Assembly (NCBI GenBank): GCA_013399875.1
Contig: VXAZ01009657.1
Span: 248,001-312,000, forward strand
Source of the DNA: Gymnorhina tibicen
Taxonomy: Eukaryota > Chordata > Aves > Passeriformes > Artamidae
Reading direction: 5' to 3'
Length of the DNA stretch: 64,000 nt
Under the pieces are notes generated by a model, which made no database searches, was not told where the DNA came from, and worked only from the letters and a program-made list of their open reading frames with translations. Positions 27,601 through 39,183 of this stretch are shown piece by piece; within the stretch, counting starts at the first letter, position 1; every line of letters starts with the position of its first letter. The position numbers and the translations under genes were made by a program.

Positions 27601-30600
27601 AAGACAGATGTTCCTATTCGTTTAAGTACCCAGCCTGAATTGTCTATAGTTTGTTTTCAAAGTATCTAATAAACACTGGAATGTCACTTTTTGAATACAA
27701 AAAAGCCAAGGTCTCTTCGGCTTAGCTTGTAGTTGTAGAACAGATGCATAAGCGAATTCAACTTAGCCCACAGCATTTAATAGTCTCACTTAGTGAAACT
27801 ACACATCAGTGAACAAATACAGAGTGATTACATAAACTATCATACTATGTAGCTAGCTCACTGTATGCCCACAAGAAAAGCAGTCAAGATTGGTACAATC
27901 TTCTACCAAAATAGCAAGAATAACAGTGACAGCTACAAGAGCCTTTCATGGCCACAAGTATTAGCTTCCTGCAAAAACTCTGAGGTCGCTACTGCTTTTT
28001 CTGTCACTCAACCCCACAGAGTAAAGTGAAGTGTCTGCATTGTGTTACACTTCAGGGCAGATATGATTGGATATTACCCTCACAGAGCTCTTTTGTTTTC
28101 TGGCTTTATTTGTTAACATTAGTAAGAAAGCTCCACATTTTCCTTATTTCAGTCTCAGCACAACCAATCTCACTCAAGCCCTCTGAAAAAAAACAAAGAA
28201 TGGAAATTTGTAGCCTGAATGCCTTGCTTTCCTAAAAGTGAGAAAGAATTACAATAAACATTGTAGACAGGCCTGAAAGGACAAGTTGCAGGCCTTTTCC
28301 GTTTGCATTTTGGAAACTTCCATTGCCATTTGATTATTAGTTTGCATGTGTGCTACCATAGCACAAAGGAGGATGGACTTAGAATTGTCCTTCTCATTTT
28401 TCTCACATAAACTTCCTGAGTTTCAAGATACAAACATATGATTTGTTTCCATACCTGGTTTTACTGCATTAAGATTTAAGCAGCTCTCGAGTATAGCACT
28501 TAAACTTAAGGAAACAGTTCTTCTGCAAGACAGTCCATTAGATATTAGATCCCGCCCTCATAGCAATTTGTTCTTGGGAATTGGCATCTATATGGATCTT
28601 AGATTGTGTCAAAAGGAGCTGTCAACAAGATGCAATCACTCTACAGTACAAAATTTGCAACACTTTTGGGACTTTAACTATAACACAACACGAAATCGAA
28701 CAAATACAATTCACTTCATTAGGCAAGAGAAGCAGCAGAGACCTTTTAGTTCACCAGATGAATTTTTACTTGTGTCAAAATTCAGAGAAGTCTAACACGT
28801 GCAGTTCAAATGATGTTGCCTCAAAGTAGTACATTCACATTTTGTAACAAGTACTGCACTATTTCATGTTTATCATCTGCAGCTGGCAGCCTCTAAGTTT
28901 AGGAGAAAGACCTGTCTACACTTGAAGAATGGGTGTGAATATACAAAGCAGGACTTGTAGATTGAACCTAATCAAACCGCCAGGCCTGGCATATTCTAAT
29001 ATTTTGTCTCAACCAACATCTTCTTTCACTAATCTTTTTACGCTACTAGCACAGCATGTAAATGTAATTTAAATCAGGGACTGAAGCATGTTGAGACTTC
29101 TTCACTGGTGTATTGTATCTGCTTCTCATGTTTTCAAGTTTCAGCTGTTATATCTTACTAGAAAAGCATATCCTTTCTGATAAATAGGTCAAAAAAGCTA
29201 GTAAAACAAAAGAAGAAAAAAGTTTGACTTCCCTTATGTATTACTCAATTTCCAGTTGAGTGTAGAAAGAATTCTTTCTGTTTTAAAACAGAAACCTCTT
29301 AAATTCTCTTTCTTTTTGTTGAGGAAAATGCCTCTTTCCGTATAACTTTGCAGATCCGTGGCCTGGTCAGCAACCATTTTGCTCAGAAAGGATTGTTTAG
29401 AGGATTTAATGATAACCCTTTTAGGGGGACAGAAAACACATTTCTTTATATTACAGTGGATGGTTGCAGCTGTGCTCCCAAACTTCAGAACATTTGAATT
29501 GCTTAGAGGGAGCTTGAACTACTTACTGTGAAACCGGCTTTTAAAACTCAGCAGTTTTACCCTACTTCAGTTTTCCTTTGATCTGCTGAATGCCCAACCT
29601 GCATTATTTGTAAAGGTTTGTTGATGAACTTTCAAATTCCAGTCCAATCCATTTCTTGCCTTGCCTTGACAGAGTTTCGTGTATAACTGCATCTGTCTCA
29701 CTATGAATGAGAGACTAATTTTCAAGACTAAGACTGAAAAGAGTTGTTATAACAATCTTTTTTTACCTACTGCATATGATTCAGCCCCGAGCATTAGTTA
29801 CAGAACTCAAAACAAGTTAAAACCCCTCTGTACATCTTTCTAGAAGCTTGACTTCAAGGGATAAAGTTTTAATACTATGACAGTATTTCTCCATAGTCTC
29901 AATTAAACCAACCTTTAATTAACAAATATTATAATGGTTTACCCAGCTGAATTAATCAAGCTAGAAACGTTCTAATTCAAATTTCCCAAAGTGATGTAAG
30001 TTGCAAAAGGTCCAGCTTAAGAGCCTTTATTAAATCACTCAGAAGATGATGCCTGTATACTGAGAAATGGGAATCTGGATGAGCAGTGTAAGACTGAAAC
30101 AATAACCGGAGATGTTGGCAAAACAGGAAGACTTGGATTTGTATGTGTAACCCATTTTATTTAAAAGCAGTGAATTAACACATTCTGGACAGTAACAGAC
30201 CCATATACAAACTTGTCTTCATTCTTCCACCAGTGTCACAAGCCTGAGGTATACAGTTTCACCAGACTGAAACCACCTGTTCAGCAGTCTTGTGCATGGC
30301 ATGCAGTGCTTTAAAACTTCTTGCTCTGGGACTAGATAGGAACATTTCAAAGTGCAGATTGGCCACGAAGCAGTGCAATCTCCTTCAGTCTCTCTGTTTG
30401 CCAACAACAGCTTTATGAGGCAGTCACTTTTCATCTCACTGCATCATGTCTGAAACAAAATGTCACTTCTGATTAAAGTTAGGCAAGAAAGAGGGATTGT
30501 CAAACACAAATCATGTTGATAACTGCATAACAGAAAGGATGAGAATTTTAGATTATGTATGATGATTATGTATGCAAACTTAATCTCACCAGTGGGTAGT

Positions 30601-31639
30601 ACTTATCCAAGTTGTTCTTTCTCATTATAGAATTACCAGCTCTTGCAACTGGCTGAAGTCATTAACCACCATTCCAAACCACGTGTGAATATACAAACCT
30701 ACACTGGTTAGAGGCTGCAGATCCCACAGCATCTGCAGCTGCTTTCTAGTTGTTGGAATATTGAAGTCCGAATATTCTAACAAGAAAAAATCTTGCCAGT
30801 CTAACACTTAACCCCATGAAATTGATATTAAAATGGTTACAATAGTGGATGACTTTTCCCTGCATACTGACTTCTGAATCAGCTGCAAAGGAAACAATAA
30901 CTCTGCAGAAGTTGCAGTCAAGTGACATGAACCATTGATGACTTTAAGGAAAAAAACCCACTAGTATCTGAAAGGTCACAGTAGAGGACTGACACTTTGA
31001 AACTTTAACCAGAATTGTAAATGATTTCTATTCCCTCTTGAGCACAGCACCACCACAAACCCTACCTTACTGCTGTTTGTCACTGGACTATTTTTCTGGC
31101 AGAGGAATTCTGTTTGGTGAGAAGAAACGTTTTTACCCATAGTAAATGTTACATTTTGAAGCATCAGTTTATAGCTGTCAGGAAAATAATAAGATTAGAG
31201 GGAATTGAAGATCTGCAGATGTTTCTGGTAATGTTATGCAGATCCAATGACTGTACTGTGTAATATTTACTTTAGAAAAAACATACCACAGCCCCCAAGA
31301 TATGCTTATCCTCAAAAGTACAGTACATCACTCAAAAGGCATGTAGTACAAGAAATAAGATCCAGAAATGAATATGAGATTTATCGGTACTTCTACTTGC
31401 TAAAGAAAAGTTTAAATCTGAACCCCTTGACAACCAAGATTTCATTTTCTGTGGTAGTGGTGCTAGTGCTTTTTCCAGATCTTATATAATTCTGTGTAGA
31501 TTCATGCATATATGTGCAAACAGTGGAGGCTTGAGGGAAGACCATTATAGAAAATAAAACCAGTATGGGTCACTCATTATCAAGATAACATTAATCAGAT
31601 TAAAATATGTAGGCAGCTATGCTTTGAAACACAGGAGAA
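24604..31639. other. Intergenic stretch without recognised genes
   Basis: Long AT-rich interval with only short open frames (under about 100 codons) that lack recognisable domains. No CR1, LTR, tRNA or microsatellite of note was seen. Confidence 0.45.
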
Positions 31640-32020
31640 AAAAAAGAAAAGGGCTGTTTCTGTGTAAAAGACCATCCTGTGATTTTTGTCCCATGTGCCC
31701 CTTTTCCTCATCAGTCTTAGTTCCCACAGGCCTGTCTTCTGCAAGCTTGGGGATAGTCAGAAAATCCTCAGTGCAAGCTCCTATGCAGGGGCTCAAATGC
31801 ATGAGAACGGTATGACACATATAAGCATTAGAAAAAAATGTATACATACATATGTATATTTATACACACAAACTCACACGTGAAGGCAAATATTACCAGT
31901 TATCTCCAGAATCACGCTTTGCCTCTCCTGTGCTATGTTTCCATTGCATGTCAACATTTATTAACATAGAATGGCAAAGGTTTTAGTGAGATTTCTGAAG
32001 CTCTGCTTGGAACAGAGCCA
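31640..32020 (+). repeat. Diverged direct repeat, copy A
   Basis: Seen: this about 380-bp segment aligns with 34945-35330. Shared blocks include GGATAG(T/C)CAGAAAATC, AAATGCATGA(G/A)AAC, an A-run followed by TA-rich sequence, and ATAGAATG(G/A)CAAA with GGTTTTAGT. Similarity is moderate, with many indels. No terminal repeats or target duplication were recognised. It could be a local segmental duplication or two relics of an unclassified interspersed repeat. Confidence 0.6.
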
Positions 32021-34944
32021 GCTTCCTCCAGTGCAAGAGTCTCTTCCAACACACAAGAAAATAAAGGAATGTACAGAGGAATGGAACCTTGGAACAAGAA
32101 ATGCAGCTCCACTGGAGCCCGTGAAGTTGTCAGATGCATGGTCAACCATGAAATGTGGTATTAGTGAAGAAGTCAGGCTGATGGAGTTGGAGGCTGGAGC
32201 TGGTGTAATGTTTCCTGTGCTGGGTGCTTCATCCTGCAAAAATAATTTCTTCTACTGGACCCTAGATTTGGAATTAGTGCAGTGTTGTCAGGGAATGAAA
32301 TTGCATTGCCACTCAGGGATTTTTCCATTAGTTTGTCCTTCTGCAGGATATTTTGGCTTTCATTGTGCATCCTGTGAGTGACTGGGCAAGTGAGAGATGG
32401 AAGCAAGTTGGATTAGGAGAAGGAATAACCACTGAGTGAGGGGAAGACTGCTGTCCTTTGAGTAGCTGATCCTGTGGGAGGATTGTCCTATCAGCCAAAG
32501 AAAATTGGATTTGGCTTCTGGCTGAGATATAAAATCATGTTCCTATCCACCTTTCCCCAGCAAAGAGCATAGTTCTTTCTCTAGCAGGTTATGGGAGGAG
32601 CTTGAGGAATTGTAACAGAGCATTACACAGAACAGGTGAGTGCAGGACTTGTCCAGAAACTGCTGCATGCAGCTGGCACAGAATGACTGATTCCTGCTCC
32701 CTGGCCTGCTGCAGTGGGAAATTAGAGCGGGATCTGGTAAGACCCATGTGGCTGTGGGGACCTGCTCTCTAGCAGAGTTGTCCCACTGCATAAATGTAGA
32801 TGCTTGCAAAAAGCAAAACTCTACACCATTTGCTTTTGATGTTTCTGCAAAGGTGAAACATGAATGAACCATGTGCACTAGACATATCTGGTGCTTCAAG
32901 CTTTTTAACATGTGAGCCTGCTTGCTTAGGCTACTGTGAACTCATTCAGGAGTCTAGCACCAGGCTTCTAGGGAGTACCCAAAGGACAGATTTCATTTTC
33001 AAAAAAGATGATGCTTTGGATTTACAGTAGTCATACCTCTTTTTATCAGACATACTACCTGCCCCAGGGACTATATGTATAGTGTACAAACTGTAATCTC
33101 TCCATTTTCCCTGAGAAGCCACCCCCTTGGCTTGATAAGACAGTATTTCTGCATCATTATTCTACATAGGAGCACAGATCCTGGCCATCTCCTGATGGGT
33201 GTTGTGTCATTGCAAGCACCTCTTCCCCATCAGTTTAAGAGGCTGAGGTGAGTTCGGTAACAAAATACCCCTTGAAGGCAGTGTCTTTGTTGTTGTTTTC
33301 TCTAAGTAATTGAATAATTTTTAAAAATGTTCCTTCTATTTCCCAACCTTACCGGTGTGGCTAAGTGACCACTTGCACCTCTGACAGCAATGTCTGGTCA
33401 GGTAACTTGTAAAATAATATGTACAGCAATGGCATAAGAGCAATTGCCCACTGAGTCATGACAGAATCTTCCAAATCTTTTTCATTATTAACCTCTGGAT
33501 ACTCTGACCTTGCAGGATGTAGCAATAGAATTAAACTGAGCAGAATGCCAAAATACCTGCTAATTAACTTTGTTTAACTTCCTCTAATATCAGTCTATGA
33601 ACAGGATATGGTTTCAAATAATTAGACATATAAGATCTTTAAAACTTCCTTAATTGTTTTATTTTCTAACTGTGTTAGCGGAATGATTTTTGAACCCTTT
33701 GGATTTGTTTGTACATTGTTAGGGCTGATGCTAGTGAAGAGGTGCTCTGTGGCTTCCCCATCGTAGGCAGGAGGAATCTAACATTACATCTTAGCTCAGT
33801 TTAGAAGGAGGTATGCTGAGCTTTAGAGAGCAACTGCACAAATTAATTCTACGTAGTAGAAATGTAAATCAAGGGATTGAGCATATTTCTTTCAACTCGG
33901 GGAATACAGGCTGACGTATGTACAAGTACAGACAAAACCCCCACTTTTCATACTAAATTAGGAAAGGAGTACAGCGATACTTCCTCTCTGCTGCTTACTG
34001 AACCATCTGCCTATTTATGATACTGCTGATTCTGCCAAGAACTGTTCCCTAATTTTACAGAAATCAAGGAGAATCTTTGTGGTTTTTATAGATCATTACA
34101 CAGGTTGGACTTCTATCTTTACTGGGGGAATTGTACAATTCAAGACAGCTGTACTGTGACTGTACAGCTGCAGTCACTTCCCTTCCCAGAGAGAGAAACT
34201 GCTGAAATGCAGTCTCCCTTTGACAGGACACCGTATGAAATGGTCTAATTCACTCATTAATGCCTCTAAGGATAATGACCACTAAAAACATATGTGGTAA
34301 CATTCTCCAAGTGAGACGCTCCTGGTTCTATCCCCTTCCTTCTGAGTTTCTGATGTTTTCATTGTCCCTTGTAGTTTCATTATAGGTGCATTGGTTGATC
34401 TGCACACTGAAGTGTTGAAACTGGAAAATATCCATTATATTTGGTTTCTTCATTATGTCAGTGCCAAAAGAATGCTTCCTGCTCTTGCTCTCATGTACCA
34501 CACATGATGGCAATGAAAAGATGTGTGCAATTGCTAAGCACGCTACAGGAGGGAACCGGCTGTAGTAACCAGCCCTTAAGTTGTCTCTCTTGTTTTGTTT
34601 CCCTATTAGGTGTGACTAGTAGACACAGAGAATTTAAAGTTTTTCAGTAAGGCTATAAAACCCCCTATCAGCCACCTTAACAGAAAAAAAGACTGATGTT
34701 TCACTAGAAGCTAGTTAGAATGAAGCATCCTCAGTGGCAACTCTTAACACATTTTGCCTGATGAAGGTCTCAGCAGAAAATGCAAGAGCAGATTTGTGCA
34801 CAACCACAAATCTGTGCATGCATAACACAACAGTGAGCAGCACAGCACAAAGCAAGAACAGTGTGTGCTATTCCTAACAGTAATACAATAATACTGAGAA
34901 GACAAGACAACTTCAGTGTTAAACTTTTCTGTTGTGGAAACCAG
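32021..34944. other. Intergenic stretch without recognised genes
   Basis: Sequence between the two repeat copies. It has a slightly higher GC content around 32.0-33.3 kb. It contains an uninterrupted frame of 136 codons at 31971-32381 and a minus-strand frame of 122 codons at 32543-32911. Neither has a recognisable domain or start context, and both are treated as chance. Confidence 0.45.
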
Positions 34945-35330
34945 AGAAAAGAGCCATTACCTTGTGAAAGGCCTTGTAATTTTCTTCTGCAGCATTTTTG
35001 CACTGACTGAATTGACACAGGCTCATCTCTGAGAGCTTAAGGATAGCCAGAAAATCTCTTGAATAGAGATACTGTGCAAGTGGATAAATGCATGAAAACT
35101 TCATGATGCATTAAAGCACCAGTAGAAAAAAAAAAAATATATATATATATGGAAAGTGCATGTTGGTATATGCTGTAGCTTCAGGCTTCTTGCATTTGCT
35201 GTTGCATGTTGCCTCCTGCTTACAACTTGTATTGTGCTATGCATGTTACCATTACGATAGAATGACAAAAAAGGGTTTTAGTAAAGTGTATGAGGTTTTG
35301 ATGGGACAGACCCCGCTATTCCCAAGGCAA
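34945..35330 (+). repeat. Diverged direct repeat, copy B, with internal A/AT microsatellite
   Basis: This is the partner of 31640-32020, in the same orientation about 3.3 kb downstream. At 35126-35150 it contains 12 A residues followed by about six AT units, at the point where copy A has a shorter A-run and an interrupted TA stretch. The microsatellite therefore probably expanded from sequence present in the common ancestor of the two copies. Confidence 0.6.
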
Positions 35331-38300
35331 CAGGCACTCCTGTTCTTTGGCTTAGCACCATTCTCTTTCTCTACATCACTTCCCTATAACAGTAATAGCC
35401 CATCTGGGCATATTGGCAAAAAGAAATCCTGGGTCTGCACTGAGACTGATCAATGATTCATGACCATGCCCTAGTTCCCTCCTGGCCTGAGCATGCCTTT
35501 ATGATTGCCATAAAGCAAAACCCACCAAAATTTAGAGCTAGTGTATGTTTATGCATATCCACACATCGTGATGATTTGGCTCAGGGTTAGCGTATGCATC
35601 AAAAATAGTTGTGAGTCCATCAGTTTAGATATAAAATTCACACTTTGAATGCATGGGGTTTTTTCGCTATATAACACTCCTGTAAAACGTTCTCTGTAAA
35701 GAACAGAAGGGGGGAGGGATTTTTGCTTGGAAAACACTAGAATATTAGAAACCTTTCTATTGACTGATAATAATATCATCCTTCACATATTTGTGGGATA
35801 TTGGATTTCTCAGGCAGAAGAATTAGTGCAGTTATACTGCACATGGGGTTTATTTGAGAAGCAGAGCAGGGACTGTGGCAGCAGTAGGAGCAATAATGGG
35901 AAGTTCATGTTGTACCAATCCTTTTTATTCTCAGTTATTGAAGGAGACATACCTAGAGACACTGTTTATATCACCCTGTGAATGAGGATAATTTTGCAGC
36001 TGGCAGGAAGAAATTGCCCTTTTATTAAGAGCAGGCGAAAAGTCCTCCAATAAAAGAGTTCTGCATAAGAAACCCTGGCACGTGGGTCATGTCGGGGTTG
36101 TTAGCTATGGCTGCAGAGTACACAGGAATACTCAGTGGATGAACCTTTAACATAGCCAGAGGAGATTTCTTTTCGTTAGATAAAGTCCTGTATGGGAGCA
36201 AAATAGATCTATGAAGCAGGTGCTGCAAATGAACTGTCTTGTGAACGTTCTAGGAAAAATGATTTTCTATTGGAAGAGAAATTAATCACCACAATTTGTC
36301 TTTATCTCTGGTACATCCTCATGACTACTTCGCAAAATAAACCTGCATGCATTTGTCATGTCAGATGCTGAGTGTTTCTCCCACCTCTTTGATGTTTTCC
36401 CTCCCATGTGATACAGGGCTTGATCCACCTTCTGTGACAACCATGGAGCTAGGACAGACTCATTTGCAACTGGTATAGGCTATTTTAAACAAAGTAAAAC
36501 CAGTCTTCATCACAGCATAGCTAAAATAATTTTTGTTAGGCATCAAGTACATGAATAAAATTATGTGAGCTATCTTCAGAATACTTTTAAAAGAGCTTCC
36601 CCTCCAAAGAAACTCTTAGTGTTTTATGTTCTAGTACAAGCAGTAGAGTCACATTAAACAGAGAACATGCTGTTCTGTGCTCTGAAGATGGATGTTGCGC
36701 TTTGTGCTTAGAGAACATGTGAATTCACTTGACTTCTTTCAAACAAAGCTCAGTATGTGGAAAAAGCCTGGCATCTTTGCTTGGAAACAGGCTAAATTGC
36801 AATAGCAACCTTTACTTGACACTGCACCATGTTTAGCAGTGCCAACATGCTAACAAAGAGAAATACAGCGTAGCAAAAGATGCATAAGAAAATAAACTAA
36901 AGAGTTTGGCACTATAAATGATAGCATTTGCTGTGTACTTGACCAACAGGAAGGGTAAGAACCATGCTGTCAGCAGGATTGCAGGGCCCTGCCCATGCTC
37001 TGTACCTGCTGTGCTGCACCAGGCACTTCCCCTGTACCATAATATGGTGTGAAATATTGTAATAAAAGAAGTACATCTAAAATAAAATGCTTCCTTCTTT
37101 AATTTTTTTAAATTAACTATTAGGTGAAAGTATGTTTTCCTTTCTGTGAGAAAGATGTTTTTAAAATTGGGTTTGCTTCCATTTACCAAAAAAAATTGAC
37201 AATGCGAAAAAAATTAATGACATAAAAAGTCAATGTTTTAACTGATAGCAATAATCCTTAAAAAGAGAGCATTCATGAATAACTGTATAGAAAATCCAAA
37301 TTAAGCCTTACAGTATTTTTTTTTAAATATTACCCTGATTTGAAAGCAAGGGAAACTAAAACATGGGAAATTGTTTTTTATTAAACAAGCATGACTGCAT
37401 GAGCAGTCCCTCTGATTTCACCCAAAAAAGGAGAAATTTGGTGTAAATAGCTCAGGAAAAATGAAGGTCCCAGATTATACATTGATATGATGTTTCTGGC
37501 TCTCAAATTTATAGTAATAACACTAATTGATGCTTGCTTTAACTGTAAGAGTTTACGTCTAGCATCAAGTATTATTCTTAGAGAAAAATTATTCTTCCTA
37601 AAGGAAAGACAGTCCACATTTGTATATGTACACAAAAGACATTCATGTACTGCTAGTTTGTGTGAAAATTATTATTTCTGTTGGAGCATTTTTTTTAAAA
37701 TCATGTCAGCCTGAAAAACGGTTTCCATTATCCCAGGTTTTTTAACATTTCTTTTAAATGTCCCCCATCTTATATTATTAATTTCCTTATAATAGCTCTG
37801 AAACTAAAGAAAAAAGATTTCTTTTAGTGCAATTCCCATCAAGACTTCAGAGGAAATGTTTTTGTTATAGGCACTTCAAATGAGTGTGTAGTCTTCTAAT
37901 GTACTTCAGAATTTGATAAACCCTCTGACTGCTTCCAAAATGTTCTCTTAAATGAACAAAGGTATAAAACCCCAAAGATTTAAAGCTCTGTAGGGACAAA
38001 GCAAGTTGCTGCAGGTATTTTGAGTTATAAACAAGACTAAATTAAAAGCTGTAAACCATATGAGATTATTCCAATTTTGGATAAGAACTGGGCTGTTCCT
38101 TATAAAACCAGTTCCTCTACAAAAGCCAATTTCTCTCCATGAACCTCTGTAGAAAACAGCATTATCCCTGCGCTTCAACTTCCACAGTGCTGCAATTAAC
38201 CAATTGCATATTAACTGGTTACATATTGCAAAGATTTTTTTAAATTATTCTTTTTATACAAACATTGCTACTGCTGAAGAGGAGTCAGCCAATGCTACCA

Positions 38301-38565
38301 CAGAAACGGCTACTACGTGCACTCTGTTGAATAGTACATGGTAGGACTACTTTTCTTGCTGATTTGATCTGCAGTTGGTGGAGAAATACACCAAGAGAAA
38401 TAATGAAAACTTTATTAGGGATATGATTTAGGATTACTTTGCAGCCGTGTTTTTATGATGACAAGTATACAGAGAAAGGAAAAAGGATCCAATATCAGAT
38501 AAATCCACACTAAGCAGCAAAAAGGACAAAATCCTCTCTTGATGCCCATGGATAAGTTTTAGTCC
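35331..38565. other. Intergenic stretch without recognised genes
   Basis: AT-rich sequence; no exon, RNA gene or diagnosable mobile element was recognised. Confidence 0.45.
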
Positions 38566-38740
38566 AAGGACTTTTAAGCAGTATCTTGCGCTTATATATA
38601 TATATAAGTATCTTGCGCTTATATCTATATAAGCGCAATATCTTGCGCTATTATATATATATATGTATATATAAGCGCGCAAGATACTGCTTAAAAGTCC
38701 TTTATATATATATATATAAAGTCCTATATATATATATATC
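38566..38740. repeat. Palindromic AT-rich hairpin cluster
   Basis: Seen: 26 bases at 38566-38591 are perfectly inverted at 38677-38702. Pairing continues into AT repeats after a 2-nt bulge. Nested inside is a second hairpin with perfect 12-bp arms (38613-38624 and 38627-38638) and a 2-nt loop. The 17-mer starting GTATCTTGCG occurs directly at 38581-38597 and 38608-38624, and partially at 38639-38649. AT tracts at 38703-38718 and 38725-38739, separated by another AAGTCCT, extend the cluster. The combination of direct and inverted copies suggests repeated template switching or slippage at an AT microsatellite. It could extrude a cruciform, and a transcript would fold into a long double-stranded stem. 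The Ile-Tyr-rich open frame across it is a by-product of the AT repeat. Confidence 0.9.
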
Positions 38741-39147
38741 CTAAGATGGATTTTCCTGCAACATAATTCCTCCATACATTTACCACACTTCTGTATTGTT
38801 ACCATCTAGTCTTCATTTATATTTGCTGCTTGATAGAAAGCAAGCAGTGAAGATCCCGTCTGTCTTTGAAGGTGATAGCAAAATGTTCACTGCTAGAATA
38901 CAGCAGGAATACATTTCCAGAAATAAATGCTTTGTCTGTGAGCAGTGACAGTAGTTGTCTTGACTCACATAACGCATATGTATGCTCGAAGAATGTTTGA
39001 AGACTCTCACATAGATAAAAATATGAGTCAGGTTTCAAACTGAGATAGACAAAACAGTAGGAGGAAGTACAGCCTTCCATCTCTATGTCTTTTGAAGACA
39101 CAGGATACTTTATTGGACTATATGTTTAGATAGACAAGTCCTCTGTC
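38741..39147. other. Intergenic spacer
   Basis: AT-rich sequence between the hairpin cluster and the ATCT microsatellite; nothing further was recognised. Confidence 0.5.

Positions 39148-39183
<36 letters not shown>
39148..39183 (+). repeat. ATCT tetranucleotide microsatellite
   Basis: Nine uninterrupted ATCT units, likely polymorphic in the species. Confidence 0.95.

Noticed and set aside
31971..32381. Plus-strand 136-codon frame, the longest in the gene desert
   Set aside because: It starts inside a diverged repeat copy, has no recognisable domain or splice context, and its length is plausible by chance over tens of kilobases.
38434..38805. Minus-strand 123-codon frame rich in Ile-Tyr
   Set aside because: It is produced by the AT dinucleotide tracts of the palindromic cluster.
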